This document shows, one piece after another, positions 35,633 through 45,416 of a stretch of 64,000 bases of DNA. A program made the position numbers and the translations under genes. The notes under the pieces are model-generated. The model ran no database searches, was not told the origin of the DNA, and was given only the letters and a program-made list of their open reading frames with translations. Origin of the DNA: Woeseiaceae bacterium (GTDB lineage: Bacteria > Pseudomonadota > Gammaproteobacteria > Steroidobacterales > Woeseiaceae); assembly GCA_021773055.1 (NCBI GenBank), contig JAJFKV010000017.1, positions 62,001 through 126,000 on the forward strand, read 5' to 3'. Each line of letters starts with the position of its first letter. Position 1 is the stretch's first letter.

Positions 35633-37852
35633 CTGGTCGCCTATCGGCAGCGACCTTATACGGATTCCTGTCGCGGCAAAAATGGCGTTGGTCAGCGCCG
35701 GCGCTGCCGGCGGCAGGCCTATCTCGCCGACGCCCGTCGGTTTGTCGTTAAAGGGCAGAATGTGTGTTTCGAATCGCGCGGGTATTGCCGCGATTTTCGC
35801 CAGCGGGTAATCATGAAAATTGGACTGCTGTATCTGGCCGTTTCGCACAGTGATTTCCAGGCCGAGCGCAGTGCTGATTCCATCGATCGTACCCCCTTGT
35901 AACTGCGCGTCAACGGCATTGGGGTGCACCGCCAAACCACAGTCGATCGCCGCGACGACTCGCTCGATCGTGAGCTTGCCGTTCGTTACGCTGACTTCCA
36001 TCGCGTGTGCTGCGTAACCGCCAAAGGTAAAGTGCGATGCGAGCCCTATGCCGCGACCCTCGGGCAGCTTGTTGCCATAACCGATTTGCTCGGCAACAAA
36101 CTTCAAAAGCCGTGACAGCCGGCCGGGATTGAATGTTGTTGCCCCGTGATTCGTGTACTCAAGTTCACGCTCTTCGCCGTACAGGTCGAGCCGCAGCTGC
36201 AGCGGGTCTTGTCCGGTTTCGTGCGCGATTTCGTCAATGAAACTTTGAATGGCGAACGCGTTCGCCGTATGCGCCGGCGCACGCCAGGACCCGCGTGGTA
36301 TACCGATTGGGTTGTGAAAATACTCCAGGCGCAGGTTCTCAACGATACGTCGCGGAAAATCATCATTGTAGAGTTCCGCCCCGGCCAGCTCTTCGTCGGG
36401 CATGTTCGGTCGACGATAATACTTGCTGGCGCTGGCCAGACGCTGCGTCCAGGCAGTGACATTATTATTGTCATCGAGCCCCGCCTGCATTTCATGCGTC
36501 CCGGCCGGCCGATAGAAGTCGTTCTTTATGTCATCTTCACGTGACCACTGCAGTTTTATTGGCCAGCCCGTGTGCTTCGATATTATTACCGCTTCGGCAA
36601 CATAGTCTGTCGTCAATCGGCGCCCGAAGCCGCCGCCAACGCGTGTCATCTCGATGGAGATGTTTTCTCGTGGTAACCCGGTTACTGCTGCCGCTGAGCG
36701 CGACGCGCCGCTTGGGCTTTGTGTGGGTGCGATGACATGACAGCTGGCCTCCTGCACATGTGCATAACAATTCTGTGGCTCCAAAGGTGCGTGCGAAACG
36801 AACGGCACCCGGTATTGTCGAACAATCACGGTCTTCGCCGCGGCGATCGCGGCAACAAAGTCCCCGTCATCAAGAACTACCTGCCCGTCGCCCTTGAGTA
36901 ACTCGCGGTTGTTTGCCCAAAAATCTTCGCTGTTTTCGTTGGCACTGGGACTCTCGTTCCACTCGATTTGCAACGCGTCACGGCCCCTCATCGCAGCCCA
37001 GGTCGACGTCGCAACCACAGCAACGCCGCTGGCCAGAATCAAGTACGGTTCGCCCATCGCCGGCCCATCTATTCTGAACACCTCCAGTACGCCGTCGATT
37101 TCGCGAGCTCTCGAATCGTCGAATCTCTTGACCGTCGCGTTGAGCACAGGTGCTCGCGCGATTACGGCATAACGCATGTCTGCTTGTACTGTGTCGATGC
37201 CATATTTGGATTTGCCGGTGACGATATCGCGCGCATCGACCGTTTTTTGTTGCGTGCCAATGATGTGATGGTCATCGATGGATTTCAGTGCGGGACTCTC
37301 GGTCGGCAAGGCCAATCGCGATGCTTCGGCGACCAGCTCCCCGTAAGGAATTTCTGTGCCGAGTGCGCTGCAAATTACCGCGCCGGATCTCGTTTCGCAT
37401 TGCGCTTCAGGCACCCCGAGACGTATGGCGGCCGCCTTAATCAACTGACCGCGCGCCGTTGCGCCGACCTGCCGCATAAACTCCCAGTTGCTGGTCAGGC
37501 CGTCGCTGCCGCCAGCGCCTTGCCCGCCGTACTTCCAGGCGAAGCCATCCGCAGTTTTGACAATTCCTAGCGGCATCTGGCGTACGCTGACCATCGACCA
37601 GTCGACATCGAGCTCTTCAGCCACAAGCATGGGCAACGCGGTCCTGGCACCTTGACCGATCTCCGGTTGATTGCTTCCAATAACGACGTGGCCGTCCGCT
37701 TCTATCTGTACGAAAAAGCCGATCATGCGATCGCTATCCACCAATGCAGAACCGCTTAGCGGTAAGCCCAGCACCAGGCTCCCGGCGACACCGCTACCGG
37801 CTATCAGAAACTGTCGGCGGCTTATCGAGAACTCACTGATCGCGGCGCTCAT
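35621..37852 (-). CDS. iorB: Molybdopterin-binding aldehyde/isoquinoline oxidoreductase subunit
   Basis: Large subunit of the xanthine oxidase family, isoquinoline 1-oxidoreductase (IorB) type, 743 residues. A Tat signal with S-R-R-Q-F-L (residues 11-16) predicts export of the folded enzyme or its anchoring to the inner membrane. Features include [10 protein letters not shown], the GRRLTTDYV segment and a C-terminal [18 protein letters not shown] with the expected catalytic Glu. Overlaps the small subunit by 4 nt (ATGA). The electron acceptor would be a cytochrome c. The substrate is unknown. Confidence 0.9.
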   Translation of the reverse strand: MSAAISEFSISRRQFLIAGSGVAGSLVLGLPLSGSALVDSDRMIGFFVQIEADGHVVIGSNQPEIGQGARTALPMLVAEELDVDWSMVSVRQMPLGIVKTADGFAWKYGGQGAGGSDGLTSNWEFMRQVGATARGQLIKAAAIRLGVPEAQCETRSGAVICSALGTEIPYGELVAEASRLALPTESPALKSIDDHHIIGTQQKTVDARDIVTGKSKYGIDTVQADMRYAVIARAPVLNATVKRFDDSRAREIDGVLEVFRIDGPAMGEPYLILASGVAVVATSTWAAMRGRDALQIEWNESPSANENSEDFWANNRELLKGDGQVVLDDGDFVAAIAAAKTVIVRQYRVPFVSHAPLEPQNCYAHVQEASCHVIAPTQSPSGASRSAAAVTGLPRENISIEMTRVGGGFGRRLTTDYVAEAVIISKHTGWPIKLQWSREDDIKNDFYRPAGTHEMQAGLDDNNNVTAWTQRLASASKYYRRPNMPDEELAGAELYNDDFPRRIVENLRLEYFHNPIGIPRGSWRAPAHTANAFAIQSFIDEIAHETGQDPLQLRLDLYGEERELEYTNHGATTFNPGRLSRLLKFVAEQIGYGNKLPEGRGIGLASHFTFGGYAAHAMEVSVTNGKLTIERVVAAIDCGLAVHPNAVDAQLQGGTIDGISTALGLEITVRNGQIQQSNFHDYPLAKIAAIPARFETHILPFNDKPTGVGEIGLPPAAPALTNAIFAATGIRIRSLPIGDQLQA

Positions 37853-38322
37853 GACGATTCCTTCGCGGTCGTCAGCTCGGCCGCACGGTGAATAGCCTTG
37901 CGAATTCGCGCGTATGTGCCGCAACGGCAGAGGTTCGTTATGTTGATATCGATGTCCTCGTCGCTTGGGTCCGGGTGCTGCCGCAAAAAGTCAGCCGTCG
38001 CCATAATCTGGCCTGCCTGACAGAAGCCGCATTGCGGGACGTCGTGCTCAAGCCATGCCTGTTGCACAGGATGCAGCTCGTCATCTGACGGAGCGAGTCC
38101 CTCGATGGTCGTTACGGACTTGCCGGACATTGCAGCAACGGGCGTTACACAGGACCGTTGTGCTTTACCGTTTACGTGCACGGTACACGCCCCGCAGTCG
38201 CCAATACCACAACCATACTTCGTCCCGGTCATGTTAAATTCATCGCGGATAACCCAGAGCAAGGGTGTTGCTTCGTCCCCGTCAAAAGTAACCGTCTTCG
38301 AATTGATCTTGAATGACACCAT
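37849..38322 (-). CDS. iorA: [2Fe-2S] subunit of molybdenum hydroxylase
   Basis: A 157-residue electron-transfer subunit with two iron-sulfur clusters: the plant-type cluster at C38, C43, C46 and C58 and the second at C98-x2-C101 and C132-x-C134. It has no FAD subunit next to it, as in two-component periplasmic members. First gene of the pair; divergent from the ECF sigma gene with 159 nt between. Confidence 0.94.
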   Translation of the reverse strand: MVSFKINSKTVTFDGDEATPLLWVIRDEFNMTGTKYGCGIGDCGACTVHVNGKAQRSCVTPVAAMSGKSVTTIEGLAPSDDELHPVQQAWLEHDVPQCGFCQAGQIMATADFLRQHPDPSDEDIDINITNLCRCGTYARIRKAIHRAAELTTAKESS

Positions 38323-38481
38323 CTCGCAACCTCGACCGCTATTTGTACGAAGTACTTATGACACACACCTATAAACAAGGTGTCCTGAAACGCGATGAAG
38401 CGTGTGTTTTTCACGATCAGCTGAAAAAATACGCCGCATGCACTTGCAGCCACCGGACTGACCGCTAGACTCACCCCAACA

Positions 38482-39018
38482 ATGACTGCAGCCAATAACA
38501 CCACGTTTGAGAAACTTGTACAGCCGCATTTCGACCGGCTATATCGCCTTGCATGGCGCCTGACCGGCCGAAAGACCGAGGCTGAAGACCTGTTTCAGGA
38601 GCTCCTTATTAAGGCCTATGGCAAACTCGATGATCTCGTGAAGATCGACGAGCTGGGGTCATGGCTGTCACGCATGATGTATAACCTGTTCATTGACGAG
38701 CGGCGGCGCTTTGCCCGCCGTCGAATGCACACCGTCGAAGAGGGTGATATGGCGGGGGATGGTATTGCCGGACTGCCGGGTCCTGACAATCCTGCCTGGG
38801 ACCATGAGCGCCTGGAGCGTGTGAATATGCTGGATTCCGCACTCTCGAAGCTTAGCGATGAACATCGCCTGATCGTATTGCTGCACGATACAGAAGGCTA
38901 TAAATTAACCGAAATTCAAGAGCTTATCGGTATTCCGGTCGGAACAGTCAAGTCGCGGCTACACCGTGCCCGCGGCCGCCTACGAGAAATACTTAGCGAG
39001 GACGGAACCTTTTTCTGA
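38482..39018 (+). CDS. ECF-type RNA polymerase sigma factor
   Basis: A 178-residue sigma-70 family member with only regions 2 and 4. Region 2 (about 10-75: DRLYRLAWRLTGRKTEAEDLFQ ...) and region 4 (about 117-170: SDEHRLIVLLHDTEGYKLTE, then GIPVGTVKSRLHRARGRL) are clear. It lies directly upstream of a membrane anti-sigma-like gene, the usual arrangement for signal-controlled ECF factors. Target promoters cannot be told from this window, though its own operon is a likely one. Confidence 0.93.
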   Translation: MTAANNTTFEKLVQPHFDRLYRLAWRLTGRKTEAEDLFQELLIKAYGKLDDLVKIDELGSWLSRMMYNLFIDERRRFARRRMHTVEEGDMAGDGIAGLPGPDNPAWDHERLERVNMLDSALSKLSDEHRLIVLLHDTEGYKLTEIQELIGIPVGTVKSRLHRARGRLREILSEDGTFF

Positions 39019-39053
39019 TCCCCGTCGTGTTAGGGGTCAAGCAGGACGAAATC

Positions 39054-39602
39054 ATGAAAAACAATGACATAGACATAATCGCGGACAAACAGGATCAGGA
39101 AATCCAGGCACTGCTAAAGGATTACCCGATGCCGGAAGCACCCGCGGGCTTTTTTGACCAGGCGCTGGTACGAGCCACTCATGAAGGCTCGCGTCGACAG
39201 CGCAATCGCTGGTTGGTCGCCGGTTTTGGATCTGCCATCGCAGCGGGCCTCGCGCTTTGGCTGGTCGGTGGCTTCTTCCTGACAACACCCGATCTGCCCG
39301 CTGTTAACCCTGAAATCCCCGGCATCACGATGACGCTCGAAGAACCTCGCACATTTAACCTGGTATTTGCCTCGGCTGAACCGCTGGATGGGGCGACACT
39401 GACAGTGGTATTGCCGGAAGGTATTGAAATGTCCGGTTTTCCGGGTCAGCGGGAAGTTAGCTGGCAAACCAGCCTGGTCTCTGGCAAGAACCTGCTACCA
39501 CTCAAATTAATAGCTACATCGCCAGTGGGCGGTGAAGTGTATGCAACATTAAGACATGACGACCGTGGCCGCACCTTTCGGTTACGTGTAGACGTCAGCT
39601 AA
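39054..39602 (+). CDS. Membrane protein, probable anti-sigma factor
   Basis: About 182 residues with an acidic N-terminal cytoplasmic part, one membrane helix (about 59-81) and a periplasmic beta-rich domain (about 95-180). The N-terminal part is too short and diverged for a classical zinc anti-sigma motif and I see no H-x3-C-x2-C. The gene follows the ECF sigma gene by 35 nt, which is the main reason for the assignment. Start at ATG 39054 with AGGA 8 nt upstream; the frame is open from 39027. Confidence 0.65.
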   Translation: MKNNDIDIIADKQDQEIQALLKDYPMPEAPAGFFDQALVRATHEGSRRQRNRWLVAGFGSAIAAGLALWLVGGFFLTTPDLPAVNPEIPGITMTLEEPRTFNLVFASAEPLDGATLTVVLPEGIEMSGFPGQREVSWQTSLVSGKNLLPLKLIATSPVGGEVYATLRHDDRGRTFRLRVDVS

Positions 39603-39614
39603 CGGAGCAGGACG

Positions 39615-40055
39615 ATGAAACAGCTGAACCTCTTTTTGGCAATACTGGCGCTGACCTTTGTTGCTTTCTTTCCCGCCACAGCGCGCGCTGCGGAAGGTCT
39701 TGACGGACTGGACGTCACTCTGGTCGTCCTGGACGATGCAAGTGATCTCGTCGGCCTGGTCTCCAAGATGCAGGGTCCAGATGATGAGGGCGAAGCTGAC
39801 GGTGAAGATGAAGAGGGCCCTGAGGGCGAGGACGACTCGGAAGACGAAGATAATTCTGAGGACGAGTCTGAGAACGAGGATGACTCTGAAGACGAAATTG
39901 AGGGCGGGGACGACTCTGAAGACGTGTCTGGAGGCGACTTTGAAGACGACAGCTCTGATGACGAAGATGAAATTGAACACGAAGGCGAATTCGAAATCGG
40001 CGATGATGTTGATAGCGACGAAGTCGAAGATGACAGCGGAGAAGACGCCGGCTAG
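39615..40055 (+). CDS. Exported, very acidic repeat protein
   Basis: A 146-residue protein with a signal peptide (1-25, cleaved after ARA) and a short normal segment (about 26-53), followed by about 90 residues that are mostly Asp, Glu, Ser and Gly. Recurring units are DDSEDE and near variants. The mature protein would carry a very large negative charge, suited to binding Ca2+ or cationic partners. It is 12 nt after the anti-sigma-like gene and the operon ends at a strong terminator. The function is unknown. Confidence 0.75.
   Translation: MKQLNLFLAILALTFVAFFPATARAAEGLDGLDVTLVVLDDASDLVGLVSKMQGPDDEGEADGEDEEGPEGEDDSEDEDNSEDESENEDDSEDEIEGGDDSEDVSGGDFEDDSSDDEDEIEHEGEFEIGDDVDSDEVEDDSGEDAG
39831..39924 (+). 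repeat. Imperfect tandem units within the acidic protein gene
   Basis: Three related units of 16-19 nt beginning GACGACTC or GATGACTC are seen at 39831, 39879 and 39909, each encoding DDSED. The spacing is irregular (48 and 30 nt), so the tract probably grew by slippage or local duplication. Its length may vary between strains. Confidence 0.55.
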
Positions 40056-40089
40056 GCCTTTTTAGCCTCGATTTTCTCGCCTGAACCCG

Positions 40090-40127
40090 AAATCCCCCGT
40101 TTGTTATGCATTCGGGGGGTTTTTTTT
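40090..40127 (+). terminator. Strong intrinsic terminator
   Basis: Stem AAATCCCCCG (40090-40099) and CGGGGGGTTT (40113-40122) with a 13-nt loop and one G-T pair, then an uninterrupted T-run at 40120-40127. It ends the sigma / anti-sigma / acidic protein operon before the TPR-barrel gene. Confidence 0.9.
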
Positions 40128-40203
40128 CGACTGCGTCATGGTTTTCCGACCACTAAAGTCGGTACTCTTCCAGCCTGACATAACGTGAAATAGCTACATC
40201 TAC

Positions 40204-41811
40204 ATGCCCAGTAAGCCTTACCTTCCAATCTGGCTGGTATTGCTGGCGGCGATTACATCGCTTGCTCCAGCACACAAAGCCAATGCGATGACCGCGGAAC
40301 AGTACTTTGCCGATGGCAACCGTCTGTTCCGGGATGACCTGTATTGGGCCGCTTTGCTGCGTTATCGACAAGCCGCCGACGAGGGATTAAGCAGTCCTTT
40401 ACTGGATTACAACATGGGCATTGCACACTATCGTGCGGGCCAGCACATCCGCGCGCGAGAATCTCTTGCAAAGGCCATTACGGAACCCTCCTTGCGGGTC
40501 GCCGCGCATTACAACCTTGGACTCAACGCCTACGAACAGGGCGACCTGGATGAGGCCTTGCAATGGTTCCGGCTTGCTCGCGATCAAAACACGAACGCCA
40601 GACTTCGACGCTTCGCCATTATTGCCATTTCGAGAATTCGCGACGAGCAGGCAAAACCCGACGAATTTGAGGTGCGTGTTGCCGAGCGCGAGAAAAAGCG
40701 CGACTTTGCCAAACTGCATTTGCGCGCCCGCGTCAGCTTCGGCAACGACGATAATGTATTCCGCTCTCCGGACCAGCCGTATATCGATTTCTCATCGCCG
40801 ACGGCACCACTGGTCACTCCCGACGTTAAAAGCGGCGCTTACATGCCGGTCAGTCTCAGCGCGAAATACCTTATCAACAGCCGCAAGTTTGAAGGTTTTT
40901 ACGTGGCCTACAAACTTTCAGGCCGCTACTACCAGGACAAAGATCTCGACAACGCCAACGAGTTTCAGCACGAGGCAAGCTTTGGCAGCGAGTATCGACG
41001 TACAGATGGCGATCGTAAACGCGTGGTGCAGAGCGCATTTACGGTCTCACAGCACGACGAGACGTATTACGATCCTGACGACGGCGGCAACCGTATTATC
41101 AATGGCGTCAGCGTTGATGACCGCTTGAATTACCTGCGCTACGGCCCGCAGCTAAGCCTTCGCCAGTCGTACAAGAACCTCACCATCGGCGCGAAAATGA
41201 AGGGCCAGCTCTGGAATTACGCAGAGCAGCTTGTTGTCTCCGAGTATGACCACGAGTACTTCCTTTTGAATCTCTATGGCCAGTACAAGTTTGGGCCAAC
41301 ATCATTGCTGCGATTGACAGCGGAAGGCTATAGCCGGCGTTTCAGCGATCGGCCTGCCTTCGACCTCGACGGACAACAGCGCGCAGCTAATCCAACCATT
41401 CGTTACGACTATTACTCGCTTGAACTAACCGCACGGCAACGAATACTCGACAATATGTGGTTCGGATTCGACATCAAGCGTACTGAACGAATCGATCAGT
41501 ACGTTGGCTACAACAACTACACACGCGACAGTGTTGGCTTCGAGTTCCACTGGACCCCGAGCAGGCGCTTCGACATGGAAGCCAGCGGGGTCTACCAGCT
41601 TTATGATTACCCCAATGCGTTCGCATTCCACGAACCGGCAGTGGGCCGCAAGACGCAAGAGTCGGCTCGCGCCAGGTTTATAGGAACCTACAAGATGACG
41701 CGTCACCTGAGTATCGTGGGCGAACTCAATTATCGCGAGACCGTCTCCAACGATGCGCGCATCCAATATGAGCGAAACCAGTTCATATTAGGAGTACGGT
41801 GGGAGCAGTAG
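40204..41811 (+). CDS. TPR-containing outer-membrane beta-barrel protein
   Basis: A 535-residue protein with a signal peptide (about 1-28, ending ANA), three or four TPR-like repeats (about 30-140), a linker and a long C-terminal part (about 175-535) of alternating polar and aromatic residues typical of a porin-like barrel. The design resembles Slam/DUF560 lipoprotein-export barrels, whose C-termini also end with a short strand like ILGVRW. That relation is tentative. It follows the ECF operon after a terminator and so has its own promoter. Confidence 0.7.
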   Translation: MPSKPYLPIWLVLLAAITSLAPAHKANAMTAEQYFADGNRLFRDDLYWAALLRYRQAADEGLSSPLLDYNMGIAHYRAGQHIRARESLAKAITEPSLRVAAHYNLGLNAYEQGDLDEALQWFRLARDQNTNARLRRFAIIAISRIRDEQAKPDEFEVRVAEREKKRDFAKLHLRARVSFGNDDNVFRSPDQPYIDFSSPTAPLVTPDVKSGAYMPVSLSAKYLINSRKFEGFYVAYKLSGRYYQDKDLDNANEFQHEASFGSEYRRTDGDRKRVVQSAFTVSQHDETYYDPDDGGNRIINGVSVDDRLNYLRYGPQLSLRQSYKNLTIGAKMKGQLWNYAEQLVVSEYDHEYFLLNLYGQYKFGPTSLLRLTAEGYSRRFSDRPAFDLDGQQRAANPTIRYDYYSLELTARQRILDNMWFGFDIKRTERIDQYVGYNNYTRDSVGFEFHWTPSRRFDMEASGVYQLYDYPNAFAFHEPAVGRKTQESARARFIGTYKMTRHLSIVGELNYRETVSNDARIQYERNQFILGVRWEQ

Positions 41812-41857
41812 TCTCTGCTAAACTTCCGCGCTCTCGAAAGCACGGCTATGATCCGCC

Positions 41858-44029
41858 ATGGATGTCACACCCATACTCGACGGTCTCAATGACGCCCAGC
41901 GTCAGGCTGTCACTGCACCCTCTGAACCTGCGCTCGTTATTGCCGGTGCGGGCAGCGGCAAAACGCGTGTGCTGGTGCATCGGGCCGCCTGGCTTATCGA
42001 CGTAGAGGGAATATCGCCGCAAAGTTTGTTGGCCGTTACGTTTACGAACAAAGCAGCAGCCGAAATGCGCGGTCGCATCGAATCGCTGCTCAAATTGCCC
42101 GTACAACACCTCTGGATCGGCACCTTTCACGGACTGGCGCACAGAATGCTGCGCCGTCACTGGCGCGAAGCCGCCCTGCCGCAGAATTTCCAGATCATTG
42201 ATTCCGATGACCAGCTACGGCTGATCAAGCGCCTGCTGAAAGGCCTCGAAGTTGACGACAGTCGCTGGGTACCAAGGGAAATCCAGTGGTTCATCAACGG
42301 ACAGAAAGATGAGGGACTGCGACCGCAGCATATTGACGATGATGGCGATCCGACCCGGCGCCAGCTGATATCCTTTTATCAGTCCTACGAAGAAATTTGC
42401 CAACGTGGTGGCCTCGTCGACTTCGCAGAGCTTTTGTTGCGTGCTCACGAAATACTGCGCGACAACGCGGAACTTCTCACTCACTATCGGCGTCGTTTCC
42501 AGCACCTCCTGGTCGACGAGTTTCAGGACACCAATGCAATTCAATACGCCTGGCTGCGGCTGCTCGCCGGGGACAAGGGTGTGCCGTTTGTTGTGGGAGA
42601 CGACGACCAGTCAATCTATCGTTGGCGCGGTGCGCGTGTCGAACACATCCATCGCTTCCAGAAAGATTTTCCAGGCACGCGTGTCGTCAAGCTCGAACAA
42701 AACTACCGCTCTACACAAACGATTTTGAACGCCGCGAATGCCGTCATTGAAAATAATAGTTCGCGCATGGGCAAGAACCTCTGGACGGAGGGCTCACAAG
42801 GCGAGGCGATCAAGGTTTATTCCGCCTACAACGAACGTGACGAGGCGGACTTCGTTATTGGCCGGCTGCGTGACTGGATAGCACAGGGCAACGCCAGGGC
42901 CGATGCGGCGATATTGTATCGCTCCAACGCGCAGTCACGCGTTCTTGAGGAAGGGCTGATCAACGCACGCATCCCGTACCGGGTGTACGGTGGTCTGCGC
43001 TTTTTCGAGCGCGCGGAGATCAAGGATGCGCTGGCGTATTTGCGTCTCACATCGAACCGCGATGACGACAGCTCTTTTGAGCGAGTCGTCAATAAGCCCA
43101 CACGAGGGATAGGAGCGCGCACTGTAGAGATGATGCGGGAATACGCCAGGGCCAACGCCTGCCCGATGTGGCGGGCTGCGGGTGCCATTGCCAGCGACGA
43201 CCTGAATGGCCGTGCGGCAAATGCGGTCAATGCCTTCATGTCGCTCATTGAGCGTATGGCGCGCGAAACCATTGGTCTCGAATTGCACGACAAGGTCGAC
43301 CATGTCATTCACCTCAGTGCGCTGGTTGAGTTTTTCAAGAAAGATAAAGGCGAAAAGGGTGAGACTCGCATCGAGAACCTGGCGGAGCTGGTGAGTGCGG
43401 CGAAAAGCTTCGAGCCCGATCCTGCCGAGGAAATGTCGCCTGTGGACGAGTTTCTGTCGCACGCGGCACTTGAGGCGGGTGAGGGTCAGGCGGATGCCTG
43501 GGAAGACTGTGTGCAGCTGATGACCATGCACTCGGCCAAGGGGCTCGAATTTCCGCTGGTATTCATGTGCGGGCTGGAGGATGGCTTATTTCCGCATCAA
43601 CGCTCCGTAGCGGATCCGAATGGCCTTGAGGAAGAACGGCGACTTTGCTATGTCGGAATCACCCGAGCAATGCAGTCACTCTATATTACGCATGCCGAGC
43701 AGCGCCGCCTTCACGGTATGGATAATTTCTCACAGCCATCACGATTCATCGCCGAGATTCCCAACGAACATATCGAGGAAATTCGCCCGCGGGTTCAGGT
43801 TGCGCGGCCGATGCGCTCGACGCGGCCCGCGCAACGCAGGGCGGCGACGTCAGGGGCTGACAACGAGCTGGGTATTCGGCTGGGTCAGCGCGTTCGCCAC
43901 AAGAAGTTCGGCGATGGCGTTATTCTCAATTATGAGGGCCAGGGGGCCCATGCCCGAGTGGAGGTCAATTTCGAGATGGCGGGCACGAAATGGCTCGTTC
44001 TGAGCTATGCGAATCTCGATCTGATGTAA
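41858..44029 (+). CDS. uvrD: DNA helicase II, UvrD
   Basis: Superfamily 1A helicase of 723 residues used in nucleotide excision and mismatch repair. Walker A GAGSGKT (30-36), motif II DEFQDTNAIQYAW, motif III GDDDQSIYRWRGA, motif IV QNYRST, motif V TMHSAKGLEFPLVFMCGLED and motif VI YVGITRAM. The C-terminal Tudor-like domain (GQRVRHKKFGDGVIL) marks it as UvrD and not Rep. Confidence 0.97.
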   Translation: MDVTPILDGLNDAQRQAVTAPSEPALVIAGAGSGKTRVLVHRAAWLIDVEGISPQSLLAVTFTNKAAAEMRGRIESLLKLPVQHLWIGTFHGLAHRMLRRHWREAALPQNFQIIDSDDQLRLIKRLLKGLEVDDSRWVPREIQWFINGQKDEGLRPQHIDDDGDPTRRQLISFYQSYEEICQRGGLVDFAELLLRAHEILRDNAELLTHYRRRFQHLLVDEFQDTNAIQYAWLRLLAGDKGVPFVVGDDDQSIYRWRGARVEHIHRFQKDFPGTRVVKLEQNYRSTQTILNAANAVIENNSSRMGKNLWTEGSQGEAIKVYSAYNERDEADFVIGRLRDWIAQGNARADAAILYRSNAQSRVLEEGLINARIPYRVYGGLRFFERAEIKDALAYLRLTSNRDDDSSFERVVNKPTRGIGARTVEMMREYARANACPMWRAAGAIASDDLNGRAANAVNAFMSLIERMARETIGLELHDKVDHVIHLSALVEFFKKDKGEKGETRIENLAELVSAAKSFEPDPAEEMSPVDEFLSHAALEAGEGQADAWEDCVQLMTMHSAKGLEFPLVFMCGLEDGLFPHQRSVADPNGLEEERRLCYVGITRAMQSLYITHAEQRRLHGMDNFSQPSRFIAEIPNEHIEEIRPRVQVARPMRSTRPAQRRAATSGADNELGIRLGQRVRHKKFGDGVILNYEGQGAHARVEVNFEMAGTKWLVLSYANLDLM

Positions 44030-44039
44030 ACTACGTGCG

Positions 44040-45416
44040 ATGAAAATTCTTATACTCGGCGCAGGTCAGGTTGGTTCATCCGCGGCATATCACTTGTCGC
44101 GTGAAGAGGCCAACGAGGTCACCGTCGTCGACATGCGGCCAGACGTTCTGCGCGAATTGCAGGACCGTCTCGATATTCGAACAGTTGTCGGTCATGCCGC
44201 CTACCCGGATGTGCTCGAACGCGCCGGTGCCAGCGATGCTGACATCGTAGTCGCCCTGACGGACACCGACGAAACCAACATGGTCGCGTGCCAGATCGCC
44301 TACACAAGTTTTCGCACGCCCACCAAGATTGCGCGAATTCGCGCCGCTGAATACATGAACGCAAACAAGCTGTTCACGCAGGATGCTATTCCAATTGATG
44401 TGCGCATCAGCCCCGAGCAACTTGTTTGCTCTTACATCGAGCAACTCATTCTGTATCCGGGCACCTCGCAGGTGCTCGACTTCGCCGGTGGTCGCGTACG
44501 ACTCGTCGGCGCAAAGGCCGACCGGGGAGGCATGTTAGTCGGACAGCGCATTGCGACACTGAAAGATCACATCCCCAATACAGAGGGCCGTATCGCCGCC
44601 ATCTACCGTGAGGGCAAGGCGACGTTGCCGAAGGGTGACACAGTAATTCAGGAAGGCGACGAAGTTTTTTTCATCGCCGACCGTAAGGACATTCGCGTTT
44701 TCATGAGTGAGATGCGTCGACTTGAGGACCCGGTGCGACGCGTCGTTATCGCCGGCGGCGGCAACATCGGTGTACGACTCGCCCTCGCGCTGGAGCAAAC
44801 CAACCAGGTCAAGATTATCGAACGCGACCCGGTTCGTGCGCGGCAGATTTCGGAGCAACTGAACAAGGCTATTGTTTTGGTTGGTGACGCGGCCGACGAG
44901 GAATTACTGCTTGAGGAAAACATCGACAACGTTGATGTGTTTTGCGGCCTGACCAATTCCGAAGAAGCCAACATTCTCAGCTCGATGCTCGCGAAACGAC
45001 TCGGCGCACACAAAGTGATGGCGCTGATTAATCGCGCCTCCTACGTAGACCTGGTTGAGGCCGGCAGTATTGATATCGCGATATCGCCACAACAGGTCAC
45101 GATCGGTTCGTTGCTCGCGCACGTCCGGCGCGGGGATGTCGTAAAAGTCCACTCGCTGCGACGCGGTGCTGCCGAGGCTATGGAGGCTATCGCTCACGGT
45201 GATGCGGACAGCTCCAAGGTTGTCGGGCGAAGAATTGAGGACATTGAGTTGCCCAAGGGGACAGCGATTGTCGCTGTTGTTCGCGGCGATCAGGTTATTA
45301 TCGCGCACCACGACACGGTGATCGAGACTGACGATCATGTCATTCTCTTCATGACAGACCGCCGCAAGATCGAACACCTGGAGAGTCTCTTCCAGGTTGG
45401 GGTTTCATTCATCTAA
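44040..45416 (+). CDS. trkA: Trk potassium uptake regulatory protein TrkA
   Basis: Cytoplasmic gating subunit of the Trk K+ uptake system, 458 residues. Two NAD-binding RCK-N domains, at the N-terminus (ILILGAGQVGSSAA) and from about residue 232 (VVIAGGGNIGVRLA), each followed by an RCK-C domain. Ten nt after uvrD; the ATG start is good. Its stop is next to the trkH start, so the two are coupled. Confidence 0.97.
   Translation: MKILILGAGQVGSSAAYHLSREEANEVTVVDMRPDVLRELQDRLDIRTVVGHAAYPDVLERAGASDADIVVALTDTDETNMVACQIAYTSFRTPTKIARIRAAEYMNANKLFTQDAIPIDVRISPEQLVCSYIEQLILYPGTSQVLDFAGGRVRLVGAKADRGGMLVGQRIATLKDHIPNTEGRIAAIYREGKATLPKGDTVIQEGDEVFFIADRKDIRVFMSEMRRLEDPVRRVVIAGGGNIGVRLALALEQTNQVKIIERDPVRARQISEQLNKAIVLVGDAADEELLLEENIDNVDVFCGLTNSEEANILSSMLAKRLGAHKVMALINRASYVDLVEAGSIDIAISPQQVTIGSLLAHVRRGDVVKVHSLRRGAAEAMEAIAHGDADSSKVVGRRIEDIELPKGTAIVAVVRGDQVIIAHHDTVIETDDHVILFMTDRRKIEHLESLFQVGVSFI

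Noticed and set aside
18705-36767. Isolated DnaA-box matches at 18705-18713 (rph) and 36759-36767 (iorB)
   Set aside because: Single sites inside coding regions at about the density expected by chance; not part of a cluster.
39658-40065. A 135-aa basic, Thr/Met/Lys-rich open frame on the plus strand
   Set aside because: It is the +1 shadow of the Asp/Glu-rich acidic protein gene; the GAY/GAR-rich codons read as ACG, AAG and ATG in the next frame. It has no signal peptide, ribosome-binding site or family likeness.
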